From positions 1 to 58,939 of the forward strand of contig NZ_LUUB01000094.1 in the NCBI RefSeq assembly GCF_001641635.1: a stretch of 58,939 nt of DNA. Direction: 5' to 3'. The translations under genes and the position numbers were made by a program. Every line of letters begins with the position of its first letter. Position 1 is the first letter of the stretch. This stretch comes from Bradyrhizobium centrolobii. Lineage in GTDB: Bacteria; Pseudomonadota; Alphaproteobacteria; Rhizobiales; Xanthobacteraceae. Positions 32,616-45,600 of the stretch are shown here, in pieces. The notes beneath the pieces are model-generated. The model saw nothing but the letters and a program-made list of their open reading frames with translations, did not search any database and was not told where the DNA came from.

Positions 32616-32979
32616 GCTGTTCGTTCACACCAAGCTGACGCACGCCCAGACAGGCCTGCGCGGCGCCTTGCAGCGCCTGCACGCCTGCCGCGCCACCGGC
32701 GCGGATCAATGTGCGGTTCCTGCTGAGTAGACGCTGCGCGCACCGCGATCGCGAAAACAGACGCAGTCGATCGCGGGAGTTTTCAGTCGACGCCGCGAAA
32801 TTACGCGGCAGTTGTCGCGCAACGACGCGCAAGGGCGCCCGGTTCGCGCAAGAAGCGCCCTCCCCGGATCGGTTCAGCCGAATGCGTCGACGCGCCGGCA
32901 GAAAGGCGCAGGCGTCCTGACCGTTCGATGACGAGGGCAGTGTTATCGCCCGCCTTCGAGGACGGACGAGCGGATCGCT
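32616..32979. other. Intergenic, no gene seen
   Basis: Between the Wza-like start and the end of the small zipper gene. Short open frames here lack ribosome sites and family resemblance. It should contain the promoter of the Wza-like gene, but no convincing motif copy was found. Confidence 0.4.
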
Positions 32980-33192
32980 TCAGTTCGAGGACAAGAGCTC
33001 ACGCAGGCGTGCGATCTCGATCTGAGTCTCCGACACCATGCGCATCAACAGCGCGTTCTCGTGTTCAAGATCCTTGATGCGCCGAAGCCGGATGGCTTCG
33101 TCCTGTTTCAGGCCGAGATCGTAGACATTCGCGTTCGACCCTAGCAGCGCGGACTCAAGGCACTCCGGTTCGATCGGATTTGTCGCGCGCAT
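32980..33192 (-). CDS. Small leucine-zipper protein (OrfA-tail-like, 70 aa)
   Basis: Starting at the ATG at 33192 (GGGGG upstream), the product is MRATNPIEPECLESALLGSN followed by a long amphipathic helix, RLRRIKDLEHENALLMRMVS and TQIEIARLRELLSSN. The helix resembles the zipper segment of IS3 OrfA proteins and of the free-standing one at 18167-18535, but the helix-turn-helix is missing. A dimerising regulatory fragment or a helper of the other protein is possible. The sequence TATCGTTGCTGTGA upstream (about 33305) is a weak match to the shared motif in the same orientation. Confidence 0.6.
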   Translation of the reverse strand: MRATNPIEPECLESALLGSNANVYDLGLKQDEAIRLRRIKDLEHENALLMRMVSETQIEIARLRELLSSN

Positions 33193-33385
33193 TTCAACCC
33201 CCAAAAACAAAAAACAAGAACAGGCCGACTTGCAACATTCGACCGGACAGCAGCCCACCGCCCGCGTCTACGAAGCCTGTTGCCCTCCTTGTAGGTATGT
33301 TTCTTATCGTTGCTGTGACCGATCTTAAACAAAAAGTCAGATTTCTGGACGAAAAGCGATTGTTTAGTGGCGGGAGTGTTTCAGC

Positions 33386-33673
33386 GTGCCGCAGATCTGG
33401 CTAAGTCATGAAGAGCTTGCGGCCCTGCTCGCGTGTGACATTCCGCAGGCCTGCGCCGTCGCCTCTGCCATTCACCTTGATCGCCGCAAGAGCCGCGACG
33501 GAACGACGCGCGCAAAACTGACGCCGTCGCCCGCGGTCGCCTTCCTCGACGGACTGTTGCAGCAACGCTTCGAGCAGGAAATCGCGGCCTGCGCGGGAGA
33601 TTTGCGGACCATGCACGAGCGCATGGCCAGGCGTGGGCCCGCGCGGCGGCTGCCCGCCGCGATCGCCGGCTGA
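33386..33673 (+). CDS. Small protein of unknown function (95 aa)
   Basis: The product starts MPQIWLSHEELAALLACDIP, with a segment HLDRRKSRDGTTRAKLTPSP and a C-terminal helix. The first part resembles a helix-turn-helix-like element (L..EE.A.LL.CD...A), and similar short proteins with a L(D/T)R..SRDG(L/T)TR..L core occur in rhizobia as far as I recall. Cytoplasmic, no signal peptide. It is convergent with the giant adhesin gene, 26 bases between stops. Could be a small regulator; function is not established. Confidence 0.55.
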   Translation: MPQIWLSHEELAALLACDIPQACAVASAIHLDRRKSRDGTTRAKLTPSPAVAFLDGLLQQRFEQEIAACAGDLRTMHERMARRGPARRLPAAIAG

Positions 33674-33699
33674 TTGCTCGCCACGCGGCACGCACATCA

Positions 33700-36600
33700 T
33701 CATTGCCTGCCGTCGCCGGATGGCGTGCCGGACTCCCTCTTGTCGTTCGCCTGCTCATCCTGGCCCTGACCGTCGCCACCACCATACCCGATCACTTCGA
33801 CGATGAAGATCGAGGCCGGCTTGCTGGCGCCGGATGATGTGGGCGCTTCGGCAGTCTTGGCGGCGGCGCCAGCGGTGTTTGAACCGGCGGTCAGCGCACC
33901 GACATTGGGGACCGAAACGGTCGGAATACCGGTCGTGGTGCCCTGGACCGAGGCATTGCTGGAATTCGCTATGACCGGCGCGAAGAAGAACGCATTGCCC
34001 GAGGCGCGCACGCCGGCCGTGCCGAAGTCGATCTTCCCGCGCGGAGCAAGCAGATAGAGTTCGGATTTGGCGGCTACGCTCGAGGCCTGTAGCGTGCCGA
34101 TGCCGGCGCCGGTCACGAAGCCGCCGAGGTCGATCGACTGATAATCGTCCTGGTCGTACAGCACCTGCAGCGCCGGCGCCGAGAACGTCGTTTTGGATCC
34201 GCGGCCGGCATCGAGATCACCGTTCGAACTCCACATCACGATGTCGCCGCCCTGGGTCGTGAGCACGCGGCTCGAATTCACCAGCACGCTCGCGTCGGTG
34301 AAGGTGTTGATCGCGCCGCCACCGAGGGTGAGGATGCCGATGTCACGCAGCTTCAGCGCCGTATTGGGCTCGGCCGCGAGCGTGCCGACGTTGAGGTTGC
34401 CGCCGGGCCCGAAGATCGAGATATCGCCGCCGAGCTTGGTCTGTACGGTCGCGTGCAACAGATTCATGTCACCGGTCTTGACGAGCTGATTGGCGCCGTT
34501 GCTTCCACCGTCGAGCGCGTTCTTCGTGTAGCCCCACTCCGCCGGGAACATCGCGTTGATGATCTTGTAGCCGCGCTGGTAGTCCGAGGACGTGCCGGCC
34601 GCCTGGATGATGCCGACGGTCTTGAGCTCGCCGAAGAACACCTGATCGACGAAGATATGCTGGAGATCCGGGCTCAGGGCTTGAAATGCCGCCCAGGCGC
34701 TCGCCTGATCCAGCGGAAGCAGCCCGAAGCGAAGGAGGAAGGACCCCAGATCAACAAATCCGCGCTGAACCTCCGGTGAGACGACGCCGGCAAAGAAGGG
34801 CCAAGGAGTACTCAGCTGATCTATGTAGCTGTTCAGCTTGTTACGATCGATCACCTGCGGATTTCCATCCGCGCCGACATTGATGTTGTTGCGGCTAAGT
34901 GCGTCCCGACCGGCTTTGGTAGTCAGGTAATTGTAGACAGTGTCGCTCTTCAGATAGCTGCGGAGCGCATCGGTGTTGAACGCATAGTTGTGATCAACGC
35001 CGGCGGCGTTGGCCGGATTGATATAGGCATCGACGACCGCCTGGTAATTGACACCGAACTTGGTGCCGAACAGCGTGATGATATCAGCGCCCTGCTTCGT
35101 GCCGGCCGCTTCGGTCAGCTCCGCATTGCGGCGCGGATTGTTCGCCGGGCCGAGCAGCGACTGGTTGTAGATGCCGACCGAGCTGCCTCCCTTGGAATTC
35201 GTAACATAGAAGTTTCCGACCGGCGTCGTGCTGGAATTGCCCACCGACAGGATGCCTTCCTGGACGAGAGCTTCGCTCGCGTTGTCATGCGCCGCCGGCA
35301 GGAACGGACCGATGTCGCCGCCGGCCTGCACCACGAGGAAGCCAGGTCCCGCCACCTGCAAACCGCCGCCATTGGCGTAGCCGCTATATGTGATGTTTCG
35401 GCCGGCCTCGATCGTGCTCACGTCGCTGGTGTGGATGTTCTGAACGATAACGTTGAGATCGACAAGGTCCCGCCCAGCATAGATCTTGGCAGGACGGTTG
35501 ATCTCGATGCGCTGATAGACTCTTTCGCTCGGCAGTGAATCAAGGGTCAACCTGCCGTAACCTCCCGTTCCCGTGATGTCGCCGGTCGCAGCGTAGATCT
35601 TGGCCGTCGTATCGAGCCCGTCGGCCACGTCGTTCTCATGCGCCAGGATCGCGCGGCTGGAAGGTTCGTCATTCCCGCTATTGGGGCGGAACGGATCAAA
35701 AGCGGCATCGATCAACGATGGCCCGGCAGAGATGAACGGACGAGAGATCGACAACGTCTTCGACGTCTCTGCGGGGTAGCCGAACGTCAAGTCGATGCTG
35801 CCCTGTGCCAACAGATCGAACGTGCCGTGTTCGGATGGGCTCAACACAATGCCCGGTACCGGAACCGTCGCACCTCCGACATTCATAATCTCGGTGAGGC
35901 CGGTCGTTATCAAGTTGCCCTGCAGGGCAACGGCCTCAAAGCTCGCAGGATATGTCGCCGCCCCCGCAAGGCTGAATTGACTGTTCGTGGTGATCGTCGG
36001 CAACGCGACGGTGATGGTCAGGTCGCCCGACTCTGCCACCAGCCGCACCTTGCTGTCCGGGCCGTAGGTGTCCATGTAGAGCGGCGTGACCGCAGCGGTC
36101 CCTGTCTCGAGCGGATTCGCGCTGCTCGGCTGCTGGGCATGCAGCGCGGCCGGATTGACGACTCCAGCCATTGTGATGGCACCGTTCGCCGTCATCGTAA
36201 TCTGTCCGGTGTCGACGGCAAGCAAGGGAATGTCTGGACGCTTGAGCGCACTCGTTGCGTATCGGGAGACGGTGACGGTGCCGTTCTGGCCAATGTTGCC
36301 GCCTGCCACGATGCTGGCATGGCCGGATCCTTCATAGAAGGAGCCACCCAGAATGTCGTTGCCCGCGCGGACGATCATGTTGCCGCTACCGTAGAGGTGC
36401 GTCACGGGCGTGCTGTTCGCCGACAGGCCGCCGCTGACCCGACCGGTCGTCGGTGCCGACACCGACACGCCGATGAGGTCGTGCCCTGCGAGGACGCTCA
36501 CATTGCCGCCGGCGCTGAGAATGCCTTGCTGGAAGCTGCCGTACTGGATCCACCACGCGGTCTGCGACGCAATCTGCGCGCCCGAGGGCGCGAAAACGCC

Positions 36601-39600
36601 GGCACCGAAAGTCGAGATGTTGGCGCCGGGCGTCGTACGCGTATCGGACAGCAGCCAGGGCTGATAGTACTGCACGACCTTGTTGCCGCTCCGGGTGTCG
36701 CCCACGATATCCCGCTGCGCGTCGATGACGACGTCGCCACCCTTCTCGGGGAATGCCGCTGCGATCGGCGGTCCGTAATAGAGTTCGGGTGCGACATTGG
36801 CAGCCGCGCTGCCATAGCCCAGGACCCTCGGCTCGAAGAAGCCGTCTGGATCGTTGACGACAGCGGTCGACACGCCATTAACGGTCTGCACGCTGTAGGG
36901 ATCGCTGGACTTTTTCGTGTTTACGCCAGCCGCATAGATCACGCCGGGGGCAACGATGTCCTGCAAGATTACGTCTTGGCTGGCCGCGATGGTGATGTTG
37001 CCGGTGCCGGTTCGCACCATGGTTGGAATGTTGACCGGGACCGAAGCGGTGTTGTCCATGACGGGCTGGGAATAGCTGCCGTGCTTGTCGACGATCACGT
37101 TGCTCGTACCGTTCGCGAGCCTGGCGGTCGGATTGGCGCTCGAGACGTCGGCGCCTGCCGTGATGCTGTAAGACCAGGAGGACGGAGCTGTCACCGTCTT
37201 GATGTTTGCCTGGCTGCAATCGGTGGTGCAAACGCGCAAGGTGTGCGGGAAGAGGTCCGCAGTGACAAGATCCTGCGATGTCGGACTGATACCGTTGCCG
37301 ATATCGCCGGCCTGGTAAGGGGCGATCGGGGCTGCAGTATAGTCGTTCAGATAGTATTTCAACCCGTTGAAATCGACCAGACGGGAGGTTGCGTAGTTTG
37401 CGACCGCGCTGATGTAGTCCTTGTCGAGGTAGTTTCCGAACTGGAAGAAGCCGTCGGAAATCGAGGCGTTGACGTTGATGTTTCCGGCTGTGCGCAGGGT
37501 CAGTGCACCGGCGTCGAGCCCACCCCAAGGCGTCACGAGCCTGTACGTGAAATTCACGTAGCTGCGAGCCAGATCAAAATACTGGATAGTCTTGTTATTC
37601 CCCGAGCCAACCGGCAGGGAAGCGGTCTGCAAATCACCTGCCGTGCCGGCCGCCAGGTTCCAGTTGCTCGCAACCGTGATATTGCCGGAGTTTTTCGCGG
37701 CGCTGGTGTTGACCAGCTCGATGCCGGGCTGAACGTGCACGACGTCGGCACCGAGCTGCTTGACCAGACCGTTCTTGAGCCTGTCGAACAGGCCGGTGAA
37801 CTCGTAGCTGCCGGTCAGCCCGACGCCCTGGATGCCGTTGCCCTGGACGAAGTCCGCGAGGACGTCGGTATAGAGCAGTTGGTGATCCTGATTGGGCGTG
37901 ATCGTCACGATCGCGCTGTCTCCGCTGCCGTTGAACACCTTGCTCGTCGAGATTGGTATGAAGTTCAATCCCGGTGTCGGCACGAACACATGACTGCTGT
38001 CGGACGTTCCGGTGAGACCTGCCATCGCTAGCCCGAACGAGGCACCCGCCCCGCTGCCGCTACCGCTGAATTGCAGGGACGGAAGATTTGCGCCGGTGTA
38101 CCCCTTGGTCACACCAGTGATCGTCACGGCTGCTCCCATCTTCGCGGTCAAGGTCGCGTTCACAGTCGCGCCGCCGCCGGAGAGTGTGACATTGACGGGA
38201 CCAGTGTAACCACTCCCGCCCGCAGTCAAATTGACGGACGCCACACTAAGAGTCGCGGAGGAGACTTTTGAGGCTGACACATCCGGGGGCAGCTGTCCGA
38301 ACCCGCCCCAATGAAGCGTCGCAAGGGTGCCTGAGGCGCCGCCAGTCGCTGCAGAAATATCGGTGACGCTCACGAGCATTCCATCTACAACGTGAGCCTT
38401 TCCTTGACCGATCGATTGGTTGTTCGCATTCCACAACACGATTGTTCTGCCGTCGAATCCCTGGTCGACGGCGACGCCGCCGATAGAAAGCGAATTGTAT
38501 TGCATCGCTACCGTGGCAGCGGCCTTGCTACCCCAGGAGGGAAGCTCCTTGCCGTCCGCCGTAGTCACTACGACTGTCGGCGCGCTGGTGTAGACGCCCC
38601 CGATCTTGTTATCGATCTCGATGGATACAACTTGCAGACTGGACAGGAACGTCGTGCCCGTCACGGGATCGGTGACCTGGTTGTAGACTCCGCCTGTCGT
38701 CGGATCGACATAGGCGGAGCCGACGATCGTGCTGCCGCCTCTCACGACCGATATCATAGGCACTGCCCCATAGCCGGTGCCCGGCGTGACATTCAGTTTC
38801 TCGCCGGTGACGTTGGTCCACGGTCCAAAATCGATCAGCTTGCCGTCGTTGGTCACCGATCCCGCCGGATCGACATAGCCGTCCCAGACGACGTTGACGC
38901 CGCTCTTCGTGGTGAGCTGGCTGCCGTCGATGCCGTTGACGTTGTTCGGAGTCTTCTCGGTATTGATGGTCACGAACGCCTGGACGTTGACGGCGCGCGC
39001 GCCGGTGATCGTCGCATCGAGCCCCTTGATCTTGACGTCGTTATTGCCATCGAGCGGCGCGCGCAGCGTCACCGTTCCCCCCGATAATCCGCCCTTGGTG
39101 CCGCCGGAGACGTCGATGAGCGAGCCCGCTTGCAGATCGATCGCACCGGCCGCAGACCAGGCGGTGCCGATCATGACGTCGCCGCCGCGCTCGTCAGCAT
39201 GCGTGGAGCGAGCGAGAATCTGTGCCGTATTCTTCAGCACCACAGCGTTACGGCCGAACAGCCCCACCTGCCCGCCCGCCTGCCCGGTTCCGTCGGCAGT
39301 GTTGCCGGCGTAGCCGTCGGCATCCAGCGTGCCGGCGATGATGAGCTGGCCGAATTGCTTGCCGGGATCGCCGGCGTCCCAGGCCGCGTCGTCGGCGGTC
39401 AGCGTGACGGCGTTGGCCTTCAGCGTGTGCCCTTGCAGCAGTTCGAGATTGCCGGTGCGGGTGTGAATGTCGATCGCGCCGGTGATGCCTCCGGCGAGCA
39501 GAGTGTCGGCAAGCGCCGTCAGGTCGGCATCACCATTGATATCGAGCTTGAACCGGCCGCCGAGGCCGGGACCGCCGGCACCTCGCAGGATGCCCGCGAT

Positions 39601-42600
39601 CATCGCACCGCCCCTGAGCGCGTTCACGTCGATTTCGCCGCCGTAACCCAGACCACCCGCGGGCTGCGCCACGTCGATGACGCTGTTGGCATCGAGAATG
39701 ACCTGGCCGCCGCCGGGCACCGGCGGCAGGAAGGACGTGCCGATGTCCGCATTGAGCACGATCTTGCCGCCGGGCGCATAGGTGTCGACGTCAACCAGCG
39801 TCTTCTTGTAGCCGCCGGCCGAGAGATAGGCGCCGGACTTGAGCTCGACATTGCCCGCGATGGCATTCAGCGTGATCGTGCCGCCCTGCGCCTGAACCGT
39901 GCTCGCGATCGTGATGTTCGACGCCGTGACCTGGAGACTTCCGCCGACCTCGGTGCTGTCGCCGGGCCGATCGGCGACTCCGCTGCGCGCAGCACTGTCC
40001 TGAATGGTTACATTCCCAGCATAGCCCCTGATGGCAAAGCTTTGGGAATTGGTCCCGGTCGCGCCCGCGATCAGCATGCTCGGCGTGGTGACCGTGAGAT
40101 CGACCTTGTCAGTGGTGCTAATGCCAAGAGCCAGCATGCCAGGGCCTTTGACGAGCACGCGATCGCTGGCGGACATGCCGACGCTGGAGAAACCGGCGAT
40201 GGTCATGTAGCTGGCGGACGCAGTGCCGTTCACCGCGCCACTGCCCAGATCGATTTCCCTGGCAACCAGTTCCAAGCTGTTGCCGTTCGCGGCCGTTCCG
40301 CCGCTGAATGCCGGGCCGGCCGTATTCGTGAGCGTAATGGTGTCGTTCGCGCTGATCCTGGCGTCATGCGCCACCCCACCATCAATGCCGAGCGCGATAC
40401 CGTTGGCATCGAGCGTGAGGCTGCGCGCGCCGGAATTGAAATCGCCGTAGACCGTGATCGGACCAAACAGCGCGCGTAGGGCCAGCGTCTGCACGTCGGC
40501 GAACTGAGCGTTGTTGGTCGGCAGGACCAGGCTCTTGCCGGTGACCGCGCCGGCAGCGCCGACGCCGATGCTCGGCGCGACCAGGTTGACCTGGTTGGCG
40601 TGCAGGTCCGTGGTGTTGATCGCGATCGCGTTGTTGGACGCGGTGGCTTGCAGCGTCAGCGTGTTCGTCGAGATCCTGGCGCCATCGGCGATGACGACCC
40701 TTCCGCTGTCGGCCGTATTGCCGCCGGGCAATGTCAGGCTCCCGCCGGCATTCGTGAAGCTGATGGTGAGCGCCGGAGCCGAAACGCCGGTCTTGCTCGG
40801 CCCTGTCAGTTGCAGGCTCGGGTCATTGCTTGCCACGAACAAGGCACCGCGCCCCGGCTGTTGCGGACCGCCGTTGGCGTAGTATGCGAGAGCCTGCAGG
40901 GTGGCGGCGTCGGGAGCGATAAGCTTGGTCAGATCGACGCCGGTGATCTGCGTTCCCGAGAGCGTCCCGCCCAAAGCCGCAGCAAGGCTTTCGGCCGTCA
41001 CAGCCGCCTGCCCGTCGGACGGGACGACATAGTGGCGTCCGAGCTTGGCATGAACGGTGCCGGTGGTTTCGATGATGCTGCCGGACCTGACGGTCACCGT
41101 GCCGCTGCCATCGACGGGAACATAGATCGGAAAATCAAACAGAACCGAGCCGGATCCGCCCCCTACCGCCTTGACCTCCCCCCATCGTCCCGTCTGCTGG
41201 GCGACGAGCAGGATCTCCGGCGCACTGAAGGTCTCGCCGCGGGTGTCGACGACGACATTGCTCGCGGTCGGCGTGATCGACGTCCCATTGGCGAAGTCGC
41301 TGCGGCTGCCGCCGATGAGAATGCTCTCGAAGCTGTTGATCTGACTGACGTCGACGCCGACATAGCCGTCCGGAATATCATTGGCGATGTACTCGGCATG
41401 GCCGACCACGGCAATCTTGGGCGCGCTGAGGTCGAGCTCGCTGCCGCGGCCGGTATTGCCGCTGCTGTCCTGCCCCGGCTGCGTCAGCGCGATACCCTTC
41501 AGCGTGATCGACTGGATCGCGGAGATCGACAGCCGGCCCGCATCCATCGGCAGCCGCGGTGCCGTGGTGTTCGTCTTTGCGGCGAGCTTCTCATAGAAGC
41601 TGTTGGCGCCGTTGAACTTGTATTCGCTGTATTGCTGCCAGACTGAATTGGTCTGCACCGCGAACACGGTTTGGCCGGACGACTGCTTCCCGGGGACGGT
41701 CGACTGCGTATAGTGGCCCGTCACCAGAACCGTGCCGTCAGGCAATTTGCTCCCCGTCGAGAGGTTCTTGCCGGTGTTGTCACTGGCATAGACCACGACG
41801 CGCATTGCGCCCGGCAGCGTCGCGTAGTGTGCGGGATAGAGCGTATAGGTTCCCGCCGGAATGCCGCCGCCGCCGTCGAGCGTGATCTGCTGGCCTGGCA
41901 GCGGAATTGCGTCACCCGCGGTGATGGTCGTGCCGTTGTCGGCGCTGCGCGCGGTGGCGAAATGGATATCATAGGCGGCGATCGGATCGCTCTGCGACGG
42001 CACCAGCGCGTAGACGGTCTGCTTCAACGGGGTCGTGGTCAGGGTATCGCGCGATCCGCCGTTGCCCGGGACAAATTCCATCGCCTGGAGATCGCCGCCG
42101 CCGCGCAAGTCGATCGTGGAGCCGTCGGCGCGTGTCACGCTCGTTCCGGCGAGGATCAGACCCTTCGAGGGTGGCGCCGACAGCGTGTTCAGGCTGGCGT
42201 TGTAGTACCAGCTCGTGCCGTCGTCCGCCGTCGCGCCATAAGGAACCGTCATATCAGCCAGCGACACCGAGGTGAGGCTTCCCGGCTCCAGCACCACCGA
42301 CTGGGTGATGATGGGCGAGACCGTGCTGTTGGTGCTGCCGAGCGCGATGGTGCCGAGCGGCGCGAACAGGTTGCCGCCCTGATCGATGGTCTTGGCGTAG
42401 ACGGTGATGCCGCCGCCCGCGGAAAGCGGAATGCTCGTGTTGCTGTCCGCGGGCGCCGAGAACTTGACGTTGCCGGGCGTTTCGATCGTGAAGTTGACGG
42501 CACTCACCGGATAGATGCGCTCGGCCGAGAGCAGGACATCGCCGGCGGAGACCATGTTGCCGGTGAAGCTGGACTGCTCCGCCGTCGGGGCGTTGTCGTC

Positions 42601-45600
42601 GCTCTTGGTCTTGAGACCGTCCATCACCTTGAGCGTGCCGAGGCGGATGTCGCCGCTCGCGATCAGATTGACCTGGCTGAAGCCCGAGAAATCGAGGCCT
42701 GGACGCGCGTTGCCGGATTTGAACCCGGATGGTGTGGGCGCGCCTTCGAGATCGATCGTCTGCGCGTTGACCGTCAAGGTGCTGGTCCCGGTCACCGGGC
42801 TTGTGCCGGAGCCGGCGAGCGAGACATAGGCCGCCGAAATGCGAGCATCGACCGCACCGGACGTCGGCGCTCTGAACTCACCCGCAGCAATGTGCAGGCG
42901 GTTGGTCACGTTCCAGTTCAGCGGGCCGGAAATCGTGAGCACATTCCAGGTAATTGCCGGCGGGGCGACGCCACCGACGCCACCTTTGTCCGTGATGCCA
43001 TAGTTGGTGCCCGGCAGGTCTGTGAAGAGGAGCGACGCGCCGCCCACCGCCTTCCCTGCATAGAGATAGACGTTGTCGAATGGCGCGAGTTGATCGGCAG
43101 CAACAAGGAGAGATTGCGGCCCGTGTCCGGGCTGATACGCGGCCACCGCATTCACGACATCGGTCATGTCCTGCCGCAGGGATACCGCTCCGCCGCCGAG
43201 CAGGATCGTGCCGCCATTGGCGCGCGAGTCCGCCTGCACGCTGCCGTCGCCGGCGGCATAGCGGCCGCCGGCCGCAGCGAAGCTGCCGCCCCACGCGAAA
43301 CCGCTGACATCGGCGTTCACCGTTCCGGCGTCGCTCCATGACCATTGCGATGTTGTGGCATTACGCCCGGTCACCACCTGGACATTGCCGGCCGCGCCTG
43401 AGACGTCGACCAGCGCGCCGGCATCGGCGACAAGATAGCTGGAAGTAGAAGGCGCAAAGTACTCGTAGTAGTCCTTGCCCGCCACCGGGACCGTGCCGAT
43501 CGCCCCGGCCTCAACCGCGAACGTGCCGCCAGCAATGTAAGTACCGCTCGTCCTCGAGCCGTTCGTTCTCCCGAACAGCGAGTCGGCAATGAACGTCCCG
43601 GACAGGTCGACCTTCGCGTCTGACGAGAGATGCGTCGCAGCCGAGTTGATGAAGATGGAGCCACCATGATCGATGATCGTGCCGCGCAGCTCGACGGATT
43701 TCGCCGGCACAACCCAATCCGGAGTGCTTGGTTTCGGATCGGATGCCTCGCCCTTTATATTGTTTGTGACCGCTCCCATGGTGATGCTCGCCTTGGGATC
43801 GGTGACTATCTTCGAATCGGTGTCGAGCAGGATGTTGTCGGCCCTGAGCGTGAGATCGACCGGCTTGCGCTGATTGTCCGGAAGCAGCGCCAGTTGAGGC
43901 GTGGCCTGCTGGCCGAGCTTGGTGCCGGTTGGTGTCGCCCTGTAGTCGGCGAGGCTTGCCAGGTTTTGCTGCTGCAGGGTCAGGCTGGTTCCGGCGGAGA
44001 CGATGATGTTGGCGGTTGCGCCGGACCAATCGTCCGTCACCGTTTCGATCGTGTAGGAGCCGAAGCCACCTCCCGTCAGCACTGAAATGGGCAGCGTGCT
44101 CGCCAAACCGCCGATGCGGATCGACGACGTCTCATCGTGCTGGAGCGAACCACCGATCCGGATGGTGTCAGCTCCCGCTATTCTCAAGCTGCCGTTGCTC
44201 TCGAAACCGTAACCGCGCAGAGTACCATCAAGCTGGAGGACCGCCAATTTGCTGACGTTCGGATCCGGCCGCGTCGGAGCGCTCTGACCCGGCTCCTGCC
44301 AAAGACGCCCTTGATAAATTCCAAGCGATATGCTGCCCGCCTTACCAGCCATCACGCCCGTGGACGCAGTCTTGGGCTTGCCCTGCGACGAGACGTAGCC
44401 GCCGCTCGAGACGTCAAGAACGCTGCCGGTGGCAAGCAAAATGCTTCCGGTGGTATCGCGATAGCCTGTCCCGACGCTTTCGCTGCTCTTGTATGTCGTG
44501 ATCGAAATGCTGCCGCCGTTGATGAAGGCAGAACCGACCGCATCAACTCCCGGCACCCGTCCGCTGTCGTTGACGAACCGTCCACTGACATCGATTGTGC
44601 CTTCGACGAAGACGTTCGCGGCAATCACGTTGCCTGACGTGTCTCTTGGTGCCTTGAACAAAGCCGAATTGAAGCTGCTACTGATCGAAACCCGGTCAGT
44701 GACGAGGTTGACGCTTCCCCCTGCGGCGGAAACCGTGCCGGCGATGTCGATAGCGCCGCCAGTGGTGACGGAGAGGCTGCCGCCCGCCGCGAGATTGAGC
44801 GAGCTGCCGCTCGACAGCACGAAATCATTCGCCGTCACGGACAGCGAGCTCAGCCCGTACTTCGACAGGATGTCGGCCGACAGATTCGTCGTATAGGCGC
44901 TCTGCGTCGCGTAGTTGGCCGAGGCCGCCGCGCCAATCTGCACGCTCGACGGGGTCGTCAGCGCCAGCGAGCCCTGCAAGGGCAGCGTTCCCCCGCTGAT
45001 CTGGCGCTCGCCCGCGGTCGAGCCGAAATAGATGGTGCCGAGCAGCGAGGGATTGACGGTCACGACATTGACGCTTCCGGCGTCGTGCCCCTCGGTATAG
45101 CCCGGCGAATAGATCTGGCCCTGGGTCGTCCAGATTTCCTTGATGCCCCAGCGCGCATGGTTGACGGTGAACTGGCCAGCAATCCCGAGATAAGTCATGT
45201 TCGGATCGGCGTTGGCCATGCCGTAGATGCGGCCGTCGCTGCCGATCAGACGCGTGGTGTTCACCATGCCGGGCAGGAATTTGACGCTGCCGCCCGCAAC
45301 GTTCATGACCGAACCGTCGGTCCGGACGCTGCTCGCGCCGTAATTGGTGTTGAGGTCGGTCTGGAGGCTGATGCTGCCGCCGACCGTCATCAACTGGTAG
45401 ATGCTGCGCGGCACCTTCGCCACGTCACCGCTGGCATCTGCGAGCGGCGTGCCTACCCAAGTCGTACCGTCGCTGCGGGTGCCGGAGGCGCGGATGTCGA
45501 TCCACAGTGTCTGATTGTACACCGGACCTTTTCCATCAAGTCCCACGCTGACGTAAGGCGGCCGCTGCAACGGCATGTCGGCGAATTGTGCGTTCGGCGT

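Noticed and set aside
35638..38031. A 797-codon open frame antisense to the adhesin gene
   Set aside because: Long antisense frames are expected in high-GC coding DNA; the translation is Arg/Asp/Val-rich mirror sequence with no domains, whereas the other strand has clear TPS and FHA features.
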